From contig NZ_FNOH01000002.1 in the NCBI RefSeq assembly GCF_900106535.1, forward strand, positions 372,001 through 436,000: a stretch of DNA of 64,000 bases, written 5' to 3'. A program made the translations under genes and the position numbers. The stretch comes from Myxococcus xanthus (lineage in GTDB: Bacteria; Myxococcota; Myxococcia; Myxococcales; Myxococcaceae). Shown piece after piece: positions 48,314 to 56,172 of the stretch (the first letter of the stretch is position 1; each line of letters opens with the position of its first letter). Below the pieces are notes generated by a model. The model ran no database searches and was not told the origin of the DNA. It was given only the letters and a program-made list of their open reading frames with translations.

Positions 48314-49171
48314 CTACTCCGCCTTGATGAACGCCTGAGGCCCCGGTGCCAGCTCCTGGCTCCGGTGCGTCAGCCCCATCCGGCTGAACACGGGCGCGCA
48401 GTCCGGGTCCGCCTGCTGCGACATGCACCCCACGGAGGTGTTGGGCACCTCCGCGTTCTCGTCCAGGTTCGAGCCTGAGAAGAGCGCCCCCAAATCCAGC
48501 ACCACCTTGCCAGACGCCAGGTCGAACGAGTCCAGGGCCACCTCCGGACGGTTGCCGAACGTACATCCCGCGGTGCCGTTCGTCTGGCCCTCCGGCGGCG
48601 GTGCACAGTCCGTGCTCCCCAGGTGCATGACGTGCCCTTCGGGAAGTCCCTTCGTCCGGCCTTCGATGCGCGTGAAGAGATAGCCCGAGCGCCAGCCCCA
48701 GTAGAGGCTCGTGTCGTTCAGCGGCGAGGGCGCCGTGGACACGTCGAGGTGGTTCTGCGTCTCCGGCACGCCCAGCTTGAAGCGCAGGCCGGTGTAGGTG
48801 CCCTCGGGCGCCGTGCCGGTGATTCGCAGGTTCGTCGCCTGCGTGCCGTTGGTGCACAGGCCCGCCTTGTCCGCGAAGTCGAGCAGCGCCGTGCCTCGTG
48901 TCTGCCACCGCCCGTCCTGCTCGAGCTTCAGTGGCACCTCGATGCCGTCGGCCGTGACGAGCCGGACGTCGTGCAGGTACACGCGCAGGTCCATGGGCTC
49001 ATACGTCGTCCCGGTCGTCCCCACCCCGGTGTAGATGCGGCCACATGCGAAGGGCTCGCTGCCCACCCGGGCCTCGAAGGGGATGGCGACTTCCATGCCA
49101 TCGCCACAGCCCAGGACGCCCAGCAGCGCGAAGGGAAGCATACGGACGGCACGACGATGAGCGGACACCAT
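48314..49171 (-). CDS. mbnP: Four-Cys copper-binding protein of the metallo-mystery pair (MbnP-like)
   Basis: 285 residues from the ATG at 49171 with AAGGGAG upstream. The lipoprotein signal ends LLGVLGCG (Cys22). The beta-rich body has the family cysteines (FACGRIY, LCTNG, DCAPPP, GCTFGN, GCMSQQ, DCAP). It also has the conserved TSLYWGWRSGY near residue 155, which contains Trp residues of the type converted to kynurenine for copper binding. It fits TIGR04052. It is the first gene of the mbnP-mbnH unit and should be an outer-membrane or periplasmic copper protein. A perfect 15-bp dyad lies 57 bp upstream. Confidence 0.9.
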   Translation of the reverse strand: MVSAHRRAVRMLPFALLGVLGCGDGMEVAIPFEARVGSEPFACGRIYTGVGTTGTTYEPMDLRVYLHDVRLVTADGIEVPLKLEQDGRWQTRGTALLDFADKAGLCTNGTQATNLRITGTAPEGTYTGLRFKLGVPETQNHLDVSTAPSPLNDTSLYWGWRSGYLFTRIEGRTKGLPEGHVMHLGSTDCAPPPEGQTNGTAGCTFGNRPEVALDSFDLASGKVVLDLGALFSGSNLDENAEVPNTSVGCMSQQADPDCAPVFSRMGLTHRSQELAPGPQAFIKAE

Positions 49172-49227
49172 GGCGGACTCCCTTGAAATGGAGTCTCCGC
49201 GTAACGCAATCCCGACGGGTGGTGAAC

Positions 49228-49242
49228 GTGGCAAGTTGCCAC
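49228..49242. promoter_or_regulatory. Perfect 15-bp dyad upstream of mbnP
   Basis: GTGGCAAGTTGCCAC has 7-bp arms around one central base. It lies 57 bp upstream of the mbnP ATG and 44 bp after the end of the GIY-YIG gene, both on the minus strand. It could be the operator of a copper-responsive regulator for mbnPH, or part of a terminator of the gene before it. Confidence 0.5.
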
Positions 49243-49285
49243 AGGCCACTGTACTTGCCCCATGGAAGGAAGCAGGCGGCCAACC

Positions 49286-50209
49286 TCAACCGCCTTGCAC
49301 GTTGTAGCCCGCGTCGCCGTAAGGCTTGAGCCGGTCCAACCAGAGCGCCTCCAGCACCTTCAGCTCCTCCTCCGGCGCCACCACGGGCTCGTCGGAAGGC
49401 TTCAGCACGTCGAGCACCTCGAAGGTGAACTGCTCCGCCCCGTAGCGCTTCCAGTCCTCCAGCAGCGTGGGCAGGCGGTCCATGCCCGTGGACAGCTCGA
49501 AGCGGATGCGATTGAGCATGCCCTGGACGTTGGCGCTCGCGCCCACCAGCACCTTGCCGTTGGCGAGGCAGCGCACGGCGTACACGCCCATGGGAGGCGG
49601 TGCTTCTCGGTAGGCACGTTTCAGTTCGGAGCGGCGGGAGCCAGCGGACATGGGAGACCTCGTGTCTGGGGAAGTTGAAGCGTGGGAAGGCGAATGCAGG
49701 GCGAACCGCTGGGCAAGCCGGGCCTGCGCGGCCCCATCCTTCGGCGCCATCCAGTCGCGGCCCATGAGCGACCAGTCCGCGTCCTCGGGGTCGACACCGA
49801 GCGCCTCGACGAGGCTGGCCTCGCAGACGAAGAACTGCTCGCGGAATGGAAAGAGGAAGCCGCCCTGCGTCCGCAGGGAGTCAGCGGCCTCCGCATAGGA
49901 GGAGAACCAGCGGTTGAGGTGGGAGCCGCCCACGGGGGCGAGCAGGTGCTCGAAGTCGAGCTCACGCACCTGCTTCAGCTCGCCCCAGGTGGCGTGCCCC
50001 TGCTCACGCGCGATGACAGTCAGCGCATGCTTGTGCTGCACCGTCTCCTTGCGCGCGAGCACCTCGCCCAAGGCCAGTCCCGCGAAGCCGGGCAGGACGC
50101 GCAGCCGCTCCGCTGCCTGGGCCGCGCGCGACGCATCCGCCGAAGCCAGCTCCTTGAGCAGGAGCGACGCGCGGACCTTGCATTCGTGGAGGGTGACGAC
50201 GGTTCGCAT
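49286..50209 (-). CDS. GIY-YIG domain protein with novel N-terminal domain
   Basis: 307 residues from the ATG at 50209 (AAGGGA six bases upstream). Residues 1-165 are an unrecognised helical domain containing ALTVIAREQGHATWGELK, a short motif also seen ahead of ankyrin and glyoxalase-type domains. Residues 205-305 form a GIY-YIG domain: GVYAVRCLANGKVLVGAS, then DWKRYGAEQFTFEVL and a final Glu-rich helix. The catalytic GIY is GVY, and YIG is replaced by LVG, so nuclease activity is doubtful. An in-frame ATG at 49651 has GAGGT six bases upstream and could give the GIY-YIG part alone (121 residues). Confidence 0.75.
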   Translation of the reverse strand: MRTVVTLHECKVRASLLLKELASADASRAAQAAERLRVLPGFAGLALGEVLARKETVQHKHALTVIAREQGHATWGELKQVRELDFEHLLAPVGGSHLNRWFSSYAEAADSLRTQGGFLFPFREQFFVCEASLVEALGVDPEDADWSLMGRDWMAPKDGAAQARLAQRFALHSPSHASTSPDTRSPMSAGSRRSELKRAYREAPPPMGVYAVRCLANGKVLVGASANVQGMLNRIRFELSTGMDRLPTLLEDWKRYGAEQFTFEVLDVLKPSDEPVVAPEEELKVLEALWLDRLKPYGDAGYNVQGG

Positions 50210-50375
50210 GAAAAGTCCCTTGGCGTCGGCCCTCACCCGTTCGTGGGCCGTGGAAGGAACTCATCTGGAACTGTCGAACGGCGGAGAGAAGCGAGGGTGA
50301 CGTCGTCTTTTCGGGCAGGCGCCCCTCGGCACCTGGGGGGAGTTAACGAGGCGGACCGTCCCGGTGCAAGCGCAT

Positions 50376-50627
50376 TCAGACGTCCGCCGAGCCAGGCGCC
50401 AAGGCCTCGCCTGCCCGGTGGGATGGCTTGCAAGAGCAGTCCAGGCATCCGTGCGCGGCGCAGCTGCCGCAGCTTCGCTCCAGTTGCTTCTTCAGCGCCT
50501 CGCGCGCCACGCCCGGGACACCGCGCTCGACCAGGTCCACCTTCCGCAGGATGTCGGCGTACTCCGGCTTGAGCGTGGGCACCAGCACACCCACGCACCG
50601 CCGGCATCCGCCCCGGGCACCGGGCAT
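50376..50627 (-). CDS. Small Cys-rich hypothetical protein
   Basis: 83 residues from the ATG at 50627. Third-base G/C is very high in this frame, which supports coding. Two cysteines near the start (GGCRRCVG) and five near the end (SCGSCAAHGCLDCSC) flank a helical middle (LKPEYADILRKVDLVERG). A metal or iron-sulfur site is possible. No family is recognised and the ribosome site is poor, so the start is uncertain. It stands alone between the GIY-YIG gene and the thrA leader. Confidence 0.5.
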   Translation of the reverse strand: MPGARGGCRRCVGVLVPTLKPEYADILRKVDLVERGVPGVAREALKKQLERSCGSCAAHGCLDCSCKPSHRAGEALAPGSADV

Positions 50628-51143
50628 TCCCGCCAAACCCTGACGTGAATGGAAGATGCCGTGACGGAAGTGAAAACCACACGAGGCATTGACAGACACC
50701 CGGGTCCACGCTTATTTCGTGCGCAGCATCAAGAGCGGCCGCCGCCTCGCGCGGTGGCCCGACAACCTGGAGTCGGACCTCCAAGGTGTCCAAACGATGC
50801 GGTTCGAGGAGCAGGGGCTCCCCGAGCAATCCAAGCGTCCGAAGCCGGAGGGCTCCCTCCCGCTTCGGTGAGAGAGGACCTCCGTGGTTCCATCCACCTG
50901 CTCCGCACCCGCACCGTTGACCGCCGCGACCGTGTTGCCCGTGCTTCGCCGCGCGCGCGTCACGCGTCGAATGCGCTGGCCCGGCGGCACGCGCTAGTCC
51001 GCCAGGGCTCCAACTCCAACCCATTCACTCTTCCCTCCGTGGGCGCTCGCGCGCCGCGTCTGGCCGGCGTGTGTCCGGCACAGGGCGCCGCGTCTGCCCT
51101 TCCCTTTCGAATCAGGGCCCGCCGGCCCCCTTGAGGTTCTTCA
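50628..51143 (+). promoter_or_regulatory. Leader region of thrA with promoter and hairpin
   Basis: This 516-nt stretch separates the Cys-rich gene from thrA. A good promoter lies on the + strand: TTGACA (50689-50694), 17 bp, TTATTT (50712-50717), giving a leader of about 420 nt. At 50839-50868 CCGAAGC and GCTTCGG with an inner GGAGGG/CCCTCC form a 13-bp stem with one mismatch and a two-base loop. It closes a short open frame (from 50719 GTG to 50871) whose codons look like real usage. I see no SAM riboswitch core. The remainder (50872-51143) shows nothing recognisable beyond the thrA ribosome site. Confidence 0.5.
50839..50868 (+). terminator. Strong hairpin in the thrA leader
   Basis: Stem of 7 bp plus 6 bp with one C-C mismatch (50839-50852 with 50855-50868). 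It ends exactly before the TGA of the short frame that precedes it. No T-run follows. It may be a terminator of a small transcript or an attenuator, since ribosomes on the short frame would melt it. Confidence 0.5.
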
Positions 51144-53639
51144 ATGAGCAGCACGTCCCTGCAGGTGATGAAGTTCGGTGGCACGTCCGTGGGCTCACCC
51201 ACGCGGCTCCGCCAGGTAGTGGAGCTGATTGGCAAGCACGCGCGGCAAGGCCCGCTGGCAGTGGTCGTCTCCGCGATGGGCGACACCACGGACTGGCTGC
51301 TGGACGCGGCCCACCTCGCCACCGAGGGTGACCTGGAAGGCGCGCTCGCGGTGGCCACGCGCATCGCCGACCTCGCGAAGGCCAACGCCGCGGCGCTGGC
51401 GCCCGGACAAGCCACCGCGCTGGCCGAGCGTGTCGACGGGCTCCTCGCGCCGCTGCGTCAGTTGCTCCATGGCGTCTCACTCACGCGAGAGTGCTCCGCC
51501 CCCACGAGAGACCGGGTGCTGTCGTTCGGTGAGTTGGTGTCCGCCACGCTGCTGGCGGAGCTGCTCACGGCCCATCGCACGCCCGCCACCTTCCGTGACG
51601 CGCGGCAGCTCCTGGTGACGGATGACCGCTTTGGCGCGGCGCGGGTGGACCTGGTTCGGACGCGGGAGCGACTCCAAGCCGCCCGGGAGACGTGGGGCGT
51701 CGAGGTGCCCGTGCTCCCCGGCTTCATCGCCGCGACGCCGGATGGACGCACCACCACGCTGGGCCGCAACGGCTCCGACTACACCGCGGCGCTGGTGGCC
51801 CAGGGCCTGGGCGCGTCGGAAGTCACGGTGTGGACGGACGTGCTCGGCCTGCACACCGCCGACCCGGAGCTGGTCACGGACGCCTACCCCGTGGCGCACC
51901 TCACCCATGGCGAGGGCCTGGAGCTGGCGGCGGTGGGTGCCCGCATGCTGCACCCGCGCACGATGATTCCGCTCATCGAGTCCGGAATCTCCCTGCGCAT
52001 CCGCAACACCATGGAGCCGGAGCACCCGGGCACGCTCATCGACGCCATCGGTTCGCGCGACGGCCAGCGTCCCGCCTGCATCGCGACGCGCGAGGACCTG
52101 GCGCTGCTCGGCATCGAGGTGCGCAAGCTGTCCGACCAGTTCCAACTGGGGGAGCGCGTGCTGGCCGCGCTGCGAGAAGCGCGCGTCACGGTGTGGATGA
52201 CCGCGCAGTCCGCCAATGGCCAGTCACTGGCCGTCGTCGTGCCTCGCCCCGACGCGGAGCACGCGCGGTCCGTGCTCGTCACCGAGCTGGCGCAGGAGCT
52301 GTCACGCCGCGAAGTGGAACCGCTGGAGGTCCGCCAGCCGGTGACGCTGCTGACGCTGGTGGCGGAGACCATGGGCCACGGCGTCAACGTGGCCGGGCGC
52401 TTCTTCAGCGCGCTGGGCGCGGTGGGCGTCAACGTGCGCGCCAGCGCCCAGGGTGCCAGCTCCCGCTCCCTTTCGTGTGTCGTCGACGCGGCGGACACCG
52501 CCGTCGCCGCGCGCACCACGCACGCGGCCTTCAACCTGGCCCATCAGCAGGTGAGCCTCTTCGTCCTCGGCCGAGGCACGGTGGGCGGACAACTGCTGGC
52601 CCAGCTGCGCGCCCAGCAAGCGCTGCTCCGGGACAGGCACGGCATCGCGCTGCGCGTCGTGGGGCTGGCGGACAGCAAGCGCGCGCTCTTCGACGCGGCG
52701 GGGCTCACGCTCGATGGCGTGGAGGCGCGGCTCGAAGGCGTGACGCCCGAGGCGCCCCAGGCGCGCACCCTGGTCCCCTTGTTGGACGCGCTCCGGCGGC
52801 TGCCCGTCCCCATCCTGGTCGACTGCACCGCCGCGGGCGGGTTGGAGGCGCTCTACACGGAGGCCTTCCAGCGCGGCATCCACGTGGTGGCGGCCAACAA
52901 GAAGCCGCTGGCGCTGCCGTGGGAGGCCCGCGAAGCGCTGGTGGACACGGCGCGCCGCAACCACGTCGCGTACCACTACGAGACGACGGTGGCGTCCAGC
53001 CTGCCCGTCATCGACACGCTGGCGAACCTGGTGCGCACCGGTGACACCGTTCGCCTCATCACCGCGTCCCTGTCCGGCAGCCTGGGCTTCATCTGCAACG
53101 AACTGACGGCCGGCGTGCCCCTGTCCCGGGCCGTCCGCACCGCCCGGGAGCGCGGCTTCACGGAGCCGGACCCTCGCGAGGACCTGAGCGGCACGGACGT
53201 CGCGCGCAAGGCGCTCATCCTCGCTCGGGAGCTGGGCCTGCCGCTCTCCCTGTCGGACGTGGCGCTGGAGCCCTTCGTCGCCACGGACGAATGCGCCAGC
53301 GTGGACTCGTTCTTCCAGGTGCTCGCCACGCAGGATGCGGCCTACGCGGAGCGCGTGGCCCGCTGCCGCCACGCCGGCACCGTGCTGCGCTACCTGGCAC
53401 GCATCGACCCATCGAAGGCGGGCACAGGCAGTCCCGTCATCCGTGTGGGCCCCGTAGGCGTTGAAGCGGGCCACCCCGCGGCGGACCTCCGCGGCTCCGA
53501 GTCCTTCGTCTCCTTCACCACCACCCGCCACAGCGACTTCCCGCTCACCGTTCGAGGCGCGGGCGCGGGCGGCGCCGTCACCGCGTCCGGCGTGCTGGCG
53601 GACATCCTCCGCATCTCCCAGACGCTGCGCGGTCGCTGA
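51144..53639 (+). CDS. thrA: Bifunctional aspartokinase / homoserine dehydrogenase
   Basis: 831 residues; GAGG lies nine bases before the ATG. Residues 1-300 are aspartokinase (KFGGTSVG near 10, then GRNGSDYTAA near 206 and a DVLGLHTADPE stretch). Residues 310-460 hold two ACT domains (MGHGVNVAGRFFSALG). Residues 470-831 are homoserine dehydrogenase (LGRGTVGG near 471, AANKKPLAL near 590, SGSLGFICNEL and DLSGTDVARK). It makes homoserine for Met and Thr in two steps of the aspartate pathway. The ACT domains predict feedback by Thr. Genes for homoserine use in Met synthesis follow directly, so this copy may serve methionine. Confidence 0.95.
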   Translation: MSSTSLQVMKFGGTSVGSPTRLRQVVELIGKHARQGPLAVVVSAMGDTTDWLLDAAHLATEGDLEGALAVATRIADLAKANAAALAPGQATALAERVDGLLAPLRQLLHGVSLTRECSAPTRDRVLSFGELVSATLLAELLTAHRTPATFRDARQLLVTDDRFGAARVDLVRTRERLQAARETWGVEVPVLPGFIAATPDGRTTTLGRNGSDYTAALVAQGLGASEVTVWTDVLGLHTADPELVTDAYPVAHLTHGEGLELAAVGARMLHPRTMIPLIESGISLRIRNTMEPEHPGTLIDAIGSRDGQRPACIATREDLALLGIEVRKLSDQFQLGERVLAALREARVTVWMTAQSANGQSLAVVVPRPDAEHARSVLVTELAQELSRREVEPLEVRQPVTLLTLVAETMGHGVNVAGRFFSALGAVGVNVRASAQGASSRSLSCVVDAADTAVAARTTHAAFNLAHQQVSLFVLGRGTVGGQLLAQLRAQQALLRDRHGIALRVVGLADSKRALFDAAGLTLDGVEARLEGVTPEAPQARTLVPLLDALRRLPVPILVDCTAAGGLEALYTEAFQRGIHVVAANKKPLALPWEAREALVDTARRNHVAYHYETTVASSLPVIDTLANLVRTGDTVRLITASLSGSLGFICNELTAGVPLSRAVRTARERGFTEPDPREDLSGTDVARKALILARELGLPLSLSDVALEPFVATDECASVDSFFQVLATQDAAYAERVARCRHAGTVLRYLARIDPSKAGTGSPVIRVGPVGVEAGHPAADLRGSESFVSFTTTRHSDFPLTVRGAGAGGAVTASGVLADILRISQTLRGR

Positions 53640-53663
53640 GCGCGCCACCGAAAGGGTCCTCTC

Positions 53664-54764
53664 ATGAAACTCGCCACCGCTCTCGTCCACGCCGGCGTGC
53701 GCCGCGACCCCACCACCGGCGCGGTCGCCGTCCCCATCTACCAATCCGCCACCTTCCAGCACCCCGCGCTCGGGCAATCCACCGGCTACGACTACTCGCG
53801 CACGCGAAACCCCACCCGCTCCGCGCTGGAGGATGCGCTGGCGCAACTGGAGGGTGGCAGCCGGGGCCTGGCCTTCAGCTCCGGCATGGCGGCGCTGCAC
53901 TGTGCCCTCCAGCTCTTCGGCCCGGAGGACCACATCCTCCTCACCGAGGACCTCTACGGCGGCACCTACCGGCTGGTGGACCGCATCCTCCACGTCCCCT
54001 GCACCTTCGTGGACACCTCACACCCCAGCGCCGTGCGGGACGCGCTGCGCCCCAACACCCGCGCCATCGTCGTGGAGACGCCCACCAACCCGATGATGCG
54101 CACCGCCGACCTCTCCGAACTGGCGGCCATTGCCCGCAAGGCCGGGGTGCTGCTCATCGTCGACAACACCTTCCTCACGCCGTGGTTGCAACGCCCGCTG
54201 GAGCTGGGCGCGGACATCGTCGTGCACAGCGCGACGAAGTACCTGGCCGGACACAACGACGTCGTCGCGGGCGCGCTGGTGGTCAAGGACGCCGCGCTGG
54301 GCGAGCGGCTGGCGTACCTCCAGAACGGCATCGGCGCGATTCTCGGTCCGCAGGACGCGTACCTGGTGATTCGCGGCCTGAAGACGCTGGCCCTGCGCAT
54401 GGAGCGGCACCAGGCCAACGCGCGGGAAGTGGCCGCGTGGCTGCGCGCCCACCCGGGCGTGGAGCGCGTCTTCTATCCCGGCGTGGGCGGAATGCTGTCC
54501 TTCACCGTCGCCCACGCGGCCCTGGTGCCCCAGGTGCTCGCGTCCGTGCAGTTGTGTCTCTTCGCCGAGTCGCTCGGCGGCGTTGAAACGCTCATCACCT
54601 ACCCCACCACGCAGACCCACGCTGACATCCCCGCCGAGCGCCGGGAGGCGCTGGGCATCTCCGACCGGCTGCTCCGGCTCTCCGTAGGAATCGAGGACTC
54701 CCATGACATCATCGCCGACCTGGCCCAGGCGCTTCGCGACCCGTCTGCTGCACACGGGGCATGA
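53664..54764 (+). CDS. Cystathionine gamma-synthase/beta-lyase family enzyme
   Basis: 366 residues. A fold type I PLP enzyme of the Cys/Met metabolism family: SSGMAALHCAL near 73, DNTFLTPWLQRP near 168, PLP lysine Lys192 in HSATKYLAGH, and a final LLRLSVGIED. The loop of about 17 residues normally between YPG and GGMLSF is missing (FYPGVGGMLSF), as in shorter Gram-positive-type enzymes. It probably joins O-acyl-homoserine with cysteine or sulfide. It starts 25 nt after thrA and overlaps the next gene by 62 nt, so the three form an operon. Confidence 0.92.
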   Translation: MKLATALVHAGVRRDPTTGAVAVPIYQSATFQHPALGQSTGYDYSRTRNPTRSALEDALAQLEGGSRGLAFSSGMAALHCALQLFGPEDHILLTEDLYGGTYRLVDRILHVPCTFVDTSHPSAVRDALRPNTRAIVVETPTNPMMRTADLSELAAIARKAGVLLIVDNTFLTPWLQRPLELGADIVVHSATKYLAGHNDVVAGALVVKDAALGERLAYLQNGIGAILGPQDAYLVIRGLKTLALRMERHQANAREVAAWLRAHPGVERVFYPGVGGMLSFTVAHAALVPQVLASVQLCLFAESLGGVETLITYPTTQTHADIPAERREALGISDRLLRLSVGIEDSHDIIADLAQALRDPSAAHGA

Positions 54765-55833
54765 GCAGGACCCCACCACGGGCGCCGCCGCTGTCCCCAT
54801 CTACCAGGTGTCCATGTTCGACCAGCCGGGCCTGGAGACGCCCGGCGAGTTCGACTACGCGCGCTCCGGCAATCCCACGCGCAAGGCCCTGGAGGGCGTG
54901 CTCGCGGCACTGGACGAAGGCCACGCGGCCTTTGCCTTCGGCTCTGGCATGGCCGCCGTGTCCAGCGTGCTGATGCTCTTCAGCGCGGGGGACCACGTCG
55001 TCGTGACGGACGACTGTTACGGCGGCACCTACCGGGTGCTCACACGCGTCTTCAGCCGCTTCGGCCTGCAGGCCACCTTCGTGGACACCAGCGACCCGGA
55101 CGCCGTGCGCGCAGCCCTCCGCCCCAACACACGAGCGCTGCTGGTGGAGAGCGTGAGCAATCCCTTCCTCAAGCGCACCGACATCCCCGCGATGGCGCGG
55201 GTGGCCCAGGCGCATGGGGCGCTGCTCATCGTGGACAACACGTTCCTGTCCCCGGCCCTCTCGCGTCCGCTGACCGAGGGCGCGGACATCGTCATCCACT
55301 CCGCCACCAAGTACCTCGGCGGCCACAGTGACGTCGTCGCCGGTGCGGTGGTGGTGAAGACGCCCGCGCTCGCGCAGGAGCTCGGCTTCCTCCAGAACGC
55401 GGTGGGCGCAGTGCTGGGACCCCAGGACTGCTTCCTCCTCCAGCGGGGCATCAAGACGCTGCAGGTCCGCCTGGAGCGACAGGTGCGCACGGCGGGAGCC
55501 CTGGCGAAGTGGCTCACCGAGCGGCCGGAGGTGCGGCGGGTCTTCTATCCGGGCACGGGCGCGGTGGTGTCGTTCCGGCTGGCCCAGGACACGCTGGCGG
55601 CGCCCTTCGTGGAATCGCTCCAGCTCCCCCTGCTGGGTGTGTCGCTGGGCGCGGTGGAGAGCATCGTCACCGTCCCTGCGCGGCACTCCCACGCCTCCGT
55701 GCCCGTCGCCGAGCGGGAGCGCCGAGGCATCACCGACGGACTCATCCGCTTCTCGGTGGGACTGGAGGACCTGGAGGACCTGCAAGAGGACTTCGTGCGG
55801 GCATTCACGCAGGCAGACCGCGCGGCGGCATAG
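54703..55833 (+). CDS. Second cystathionine beta-lyase/gamma-synthase family enzyme
   Basis: 376 residues, about half identical in key blocks to the previous enzyme. The PLP lysine is Lys203 in HSATKYLGGH; other marks are GSGMAAVSSVLMLFSAGDH and SVGLEDLEDL. It also lacks the loop after YPG (FYPGTGAVVSF). The ATG at 54703 has GAGG six bases upstream but lies 62 nt inside the preceding gene. No other start codon occurs before the conserved FATRLLHTGHEQDP. The two enzymes probably carry out successive steps (gamma-synthase and beta-lyase), giving homocysteine for methionine. Confidence 0.92.
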   Translation: MTSSPTWPRRFATRLLHTGHEQDPTTGAAAVPIYQVSMFDQPGLETPGEFDYARSGNPTRKALEGVLAALDEGHAAFAFGSGMAAVSSVLMLFSAGDHVVVTDDCYGGTYRVLTRVFSRFGLQATFVDTSDPDAVRAALRPNTRALLVESVSNPFLKRTDIPAMARVAQAHGALLIVDNTFLSPALSRPLTEGADIVIHSATKYLGGHSDVVAGAVVVKTPALAQELGFLQNAVGAVLGPQDCFLLQRGIKTLQVRLERQVRTAGALAKWLTERPEVRRVFYPGTGAVVSFRLAQDTLAAPFVESLQLPLLGVSLGAVESIVTVPARHSHASVPVAERERRGITDGLIRFSVGLEDLEDLQEDFVRAFTQADRAAA

Positions 55834-55847
55834 GCCGTCAGGTTGAC

Positions 55848-55967
55848 ATGGCGCGTCGGCTCCATTACCTGTCTGTGCCGATGCTCGCTGGTTGCGCCAT
55901 GTTCGGATTCTGTCGCGGAGGCATGTGTTGTCATGCCCCCACGGGTCCGTCCGTTCGCGCGCGCTGA
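55848..55967 (+). CDS. Candidate Cys/Met-rich leader peptide
   Basis: A 39-codon frame from the ATG at 55848 (AGG weakly upstream). It has four Cys and four Met, with the dense stretch GCAMFGFCRGGMCCHAP ending about 12 codons before the stop. The end is basic. If the TTGACA at 55843 is the true -35 box, transcription would begin near 55878 and the in-frame ATG at 55881 would start a leaderless 28-residue version. Cys-rich leaders regulating sulfur genes are known in other bacteria. Here the link to metNIQ is positional. Confidence 0.45.
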   Translation: MARRLHYLSVPMLAGCAMFGFCRGGMCCHAPTGPSVRAR

Positions 55968-56000
55968 GCCTCCCTCACGAAACGAACCGACGTTCCTCCC

Positions 56001-56032
56001 GGCCCGTTGCCTGCTTCGTCCAGGCACGGGCC
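56001..56032 (+). terminator. Hairpin between the leader peptide and metN
   Basis: GGCCCGT-T-GCCTG (56001-56013) pairs with CAGGCACGGGCC (56021-56032). This gives 12 bp with one bulged T and a 7-base loop, 34 nt after the leader-peptide stop. It is followed by GTCCTTCG rather than a clear T-run. It may be the terminator or anti-terminator half of an attenuator. Confidence 0.55.
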
Positions 56033-56091
56033 GTCCTTCGCGCACCTCGTGCGAGCCCCCGTCCCACCTTCGCAGTCCCCAGGAGCAGTCC

Positions 56092-56172
56092 ATGCGCGGC
56101 ACCCCGGACACGAATGAGCAGCGGCCCCCTGGGCCCGCGCGAGCCACGCCCAGCCGGAGCGCCACGCCGTGA
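56092..56172 (+). CDS. Short upstream ORF coupled to metN
   Basis: A 26-codon frame. Its ATG at 56092 has AGGAG seven bases upstream, the best ribosome site in this region. The TGA at 56170-56172 overlaps the GTG start of metN (56169). The peptide is Pro/Arg/Thr-rich and not recognised. Its likely role is to deliver ribosomes to metN by coupling. Confidence 0.45.
   Translation: MRGTPDTNEQRPPGPARATPSRSATP

Larger units (their letters stand above)
55834..56168 (+). promoter_or_regulatory. Leader of metNIQ with short ORFs and hairpins
   Basis: This 335-nt region lies between the second lyase gene and metN. It holds a Cys/Met-rich short ORF (55848-55967), a strong hairpin (56001-56032), a small CGCAC/GTGCG stem (56041-56053) and a second short ORF (56092-56172) coupled to metN. 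TTGACA at 55843 is followed after 17 bp by a weak TACCTG. No SAM riboswitch consensus is seen. The arrangement is that of a translation-dependent attenuator sensing Cys or Met supply. Confidence 0.5.

Noticed and set aside
26220-49180. Integrated genomic island borders (tRNA, integrase, direct repeats)
   Set aside because: No tRNA gene, integrase, transposase or long flanking repeat is visible. The metal genes have the same high-GC codon use as their surroundings.
50628-51143. SAM or lysine riboswitch before thrA
   Set aside because: I could not find the conserved core elements of either class. The hairpin seen is a simple stem.
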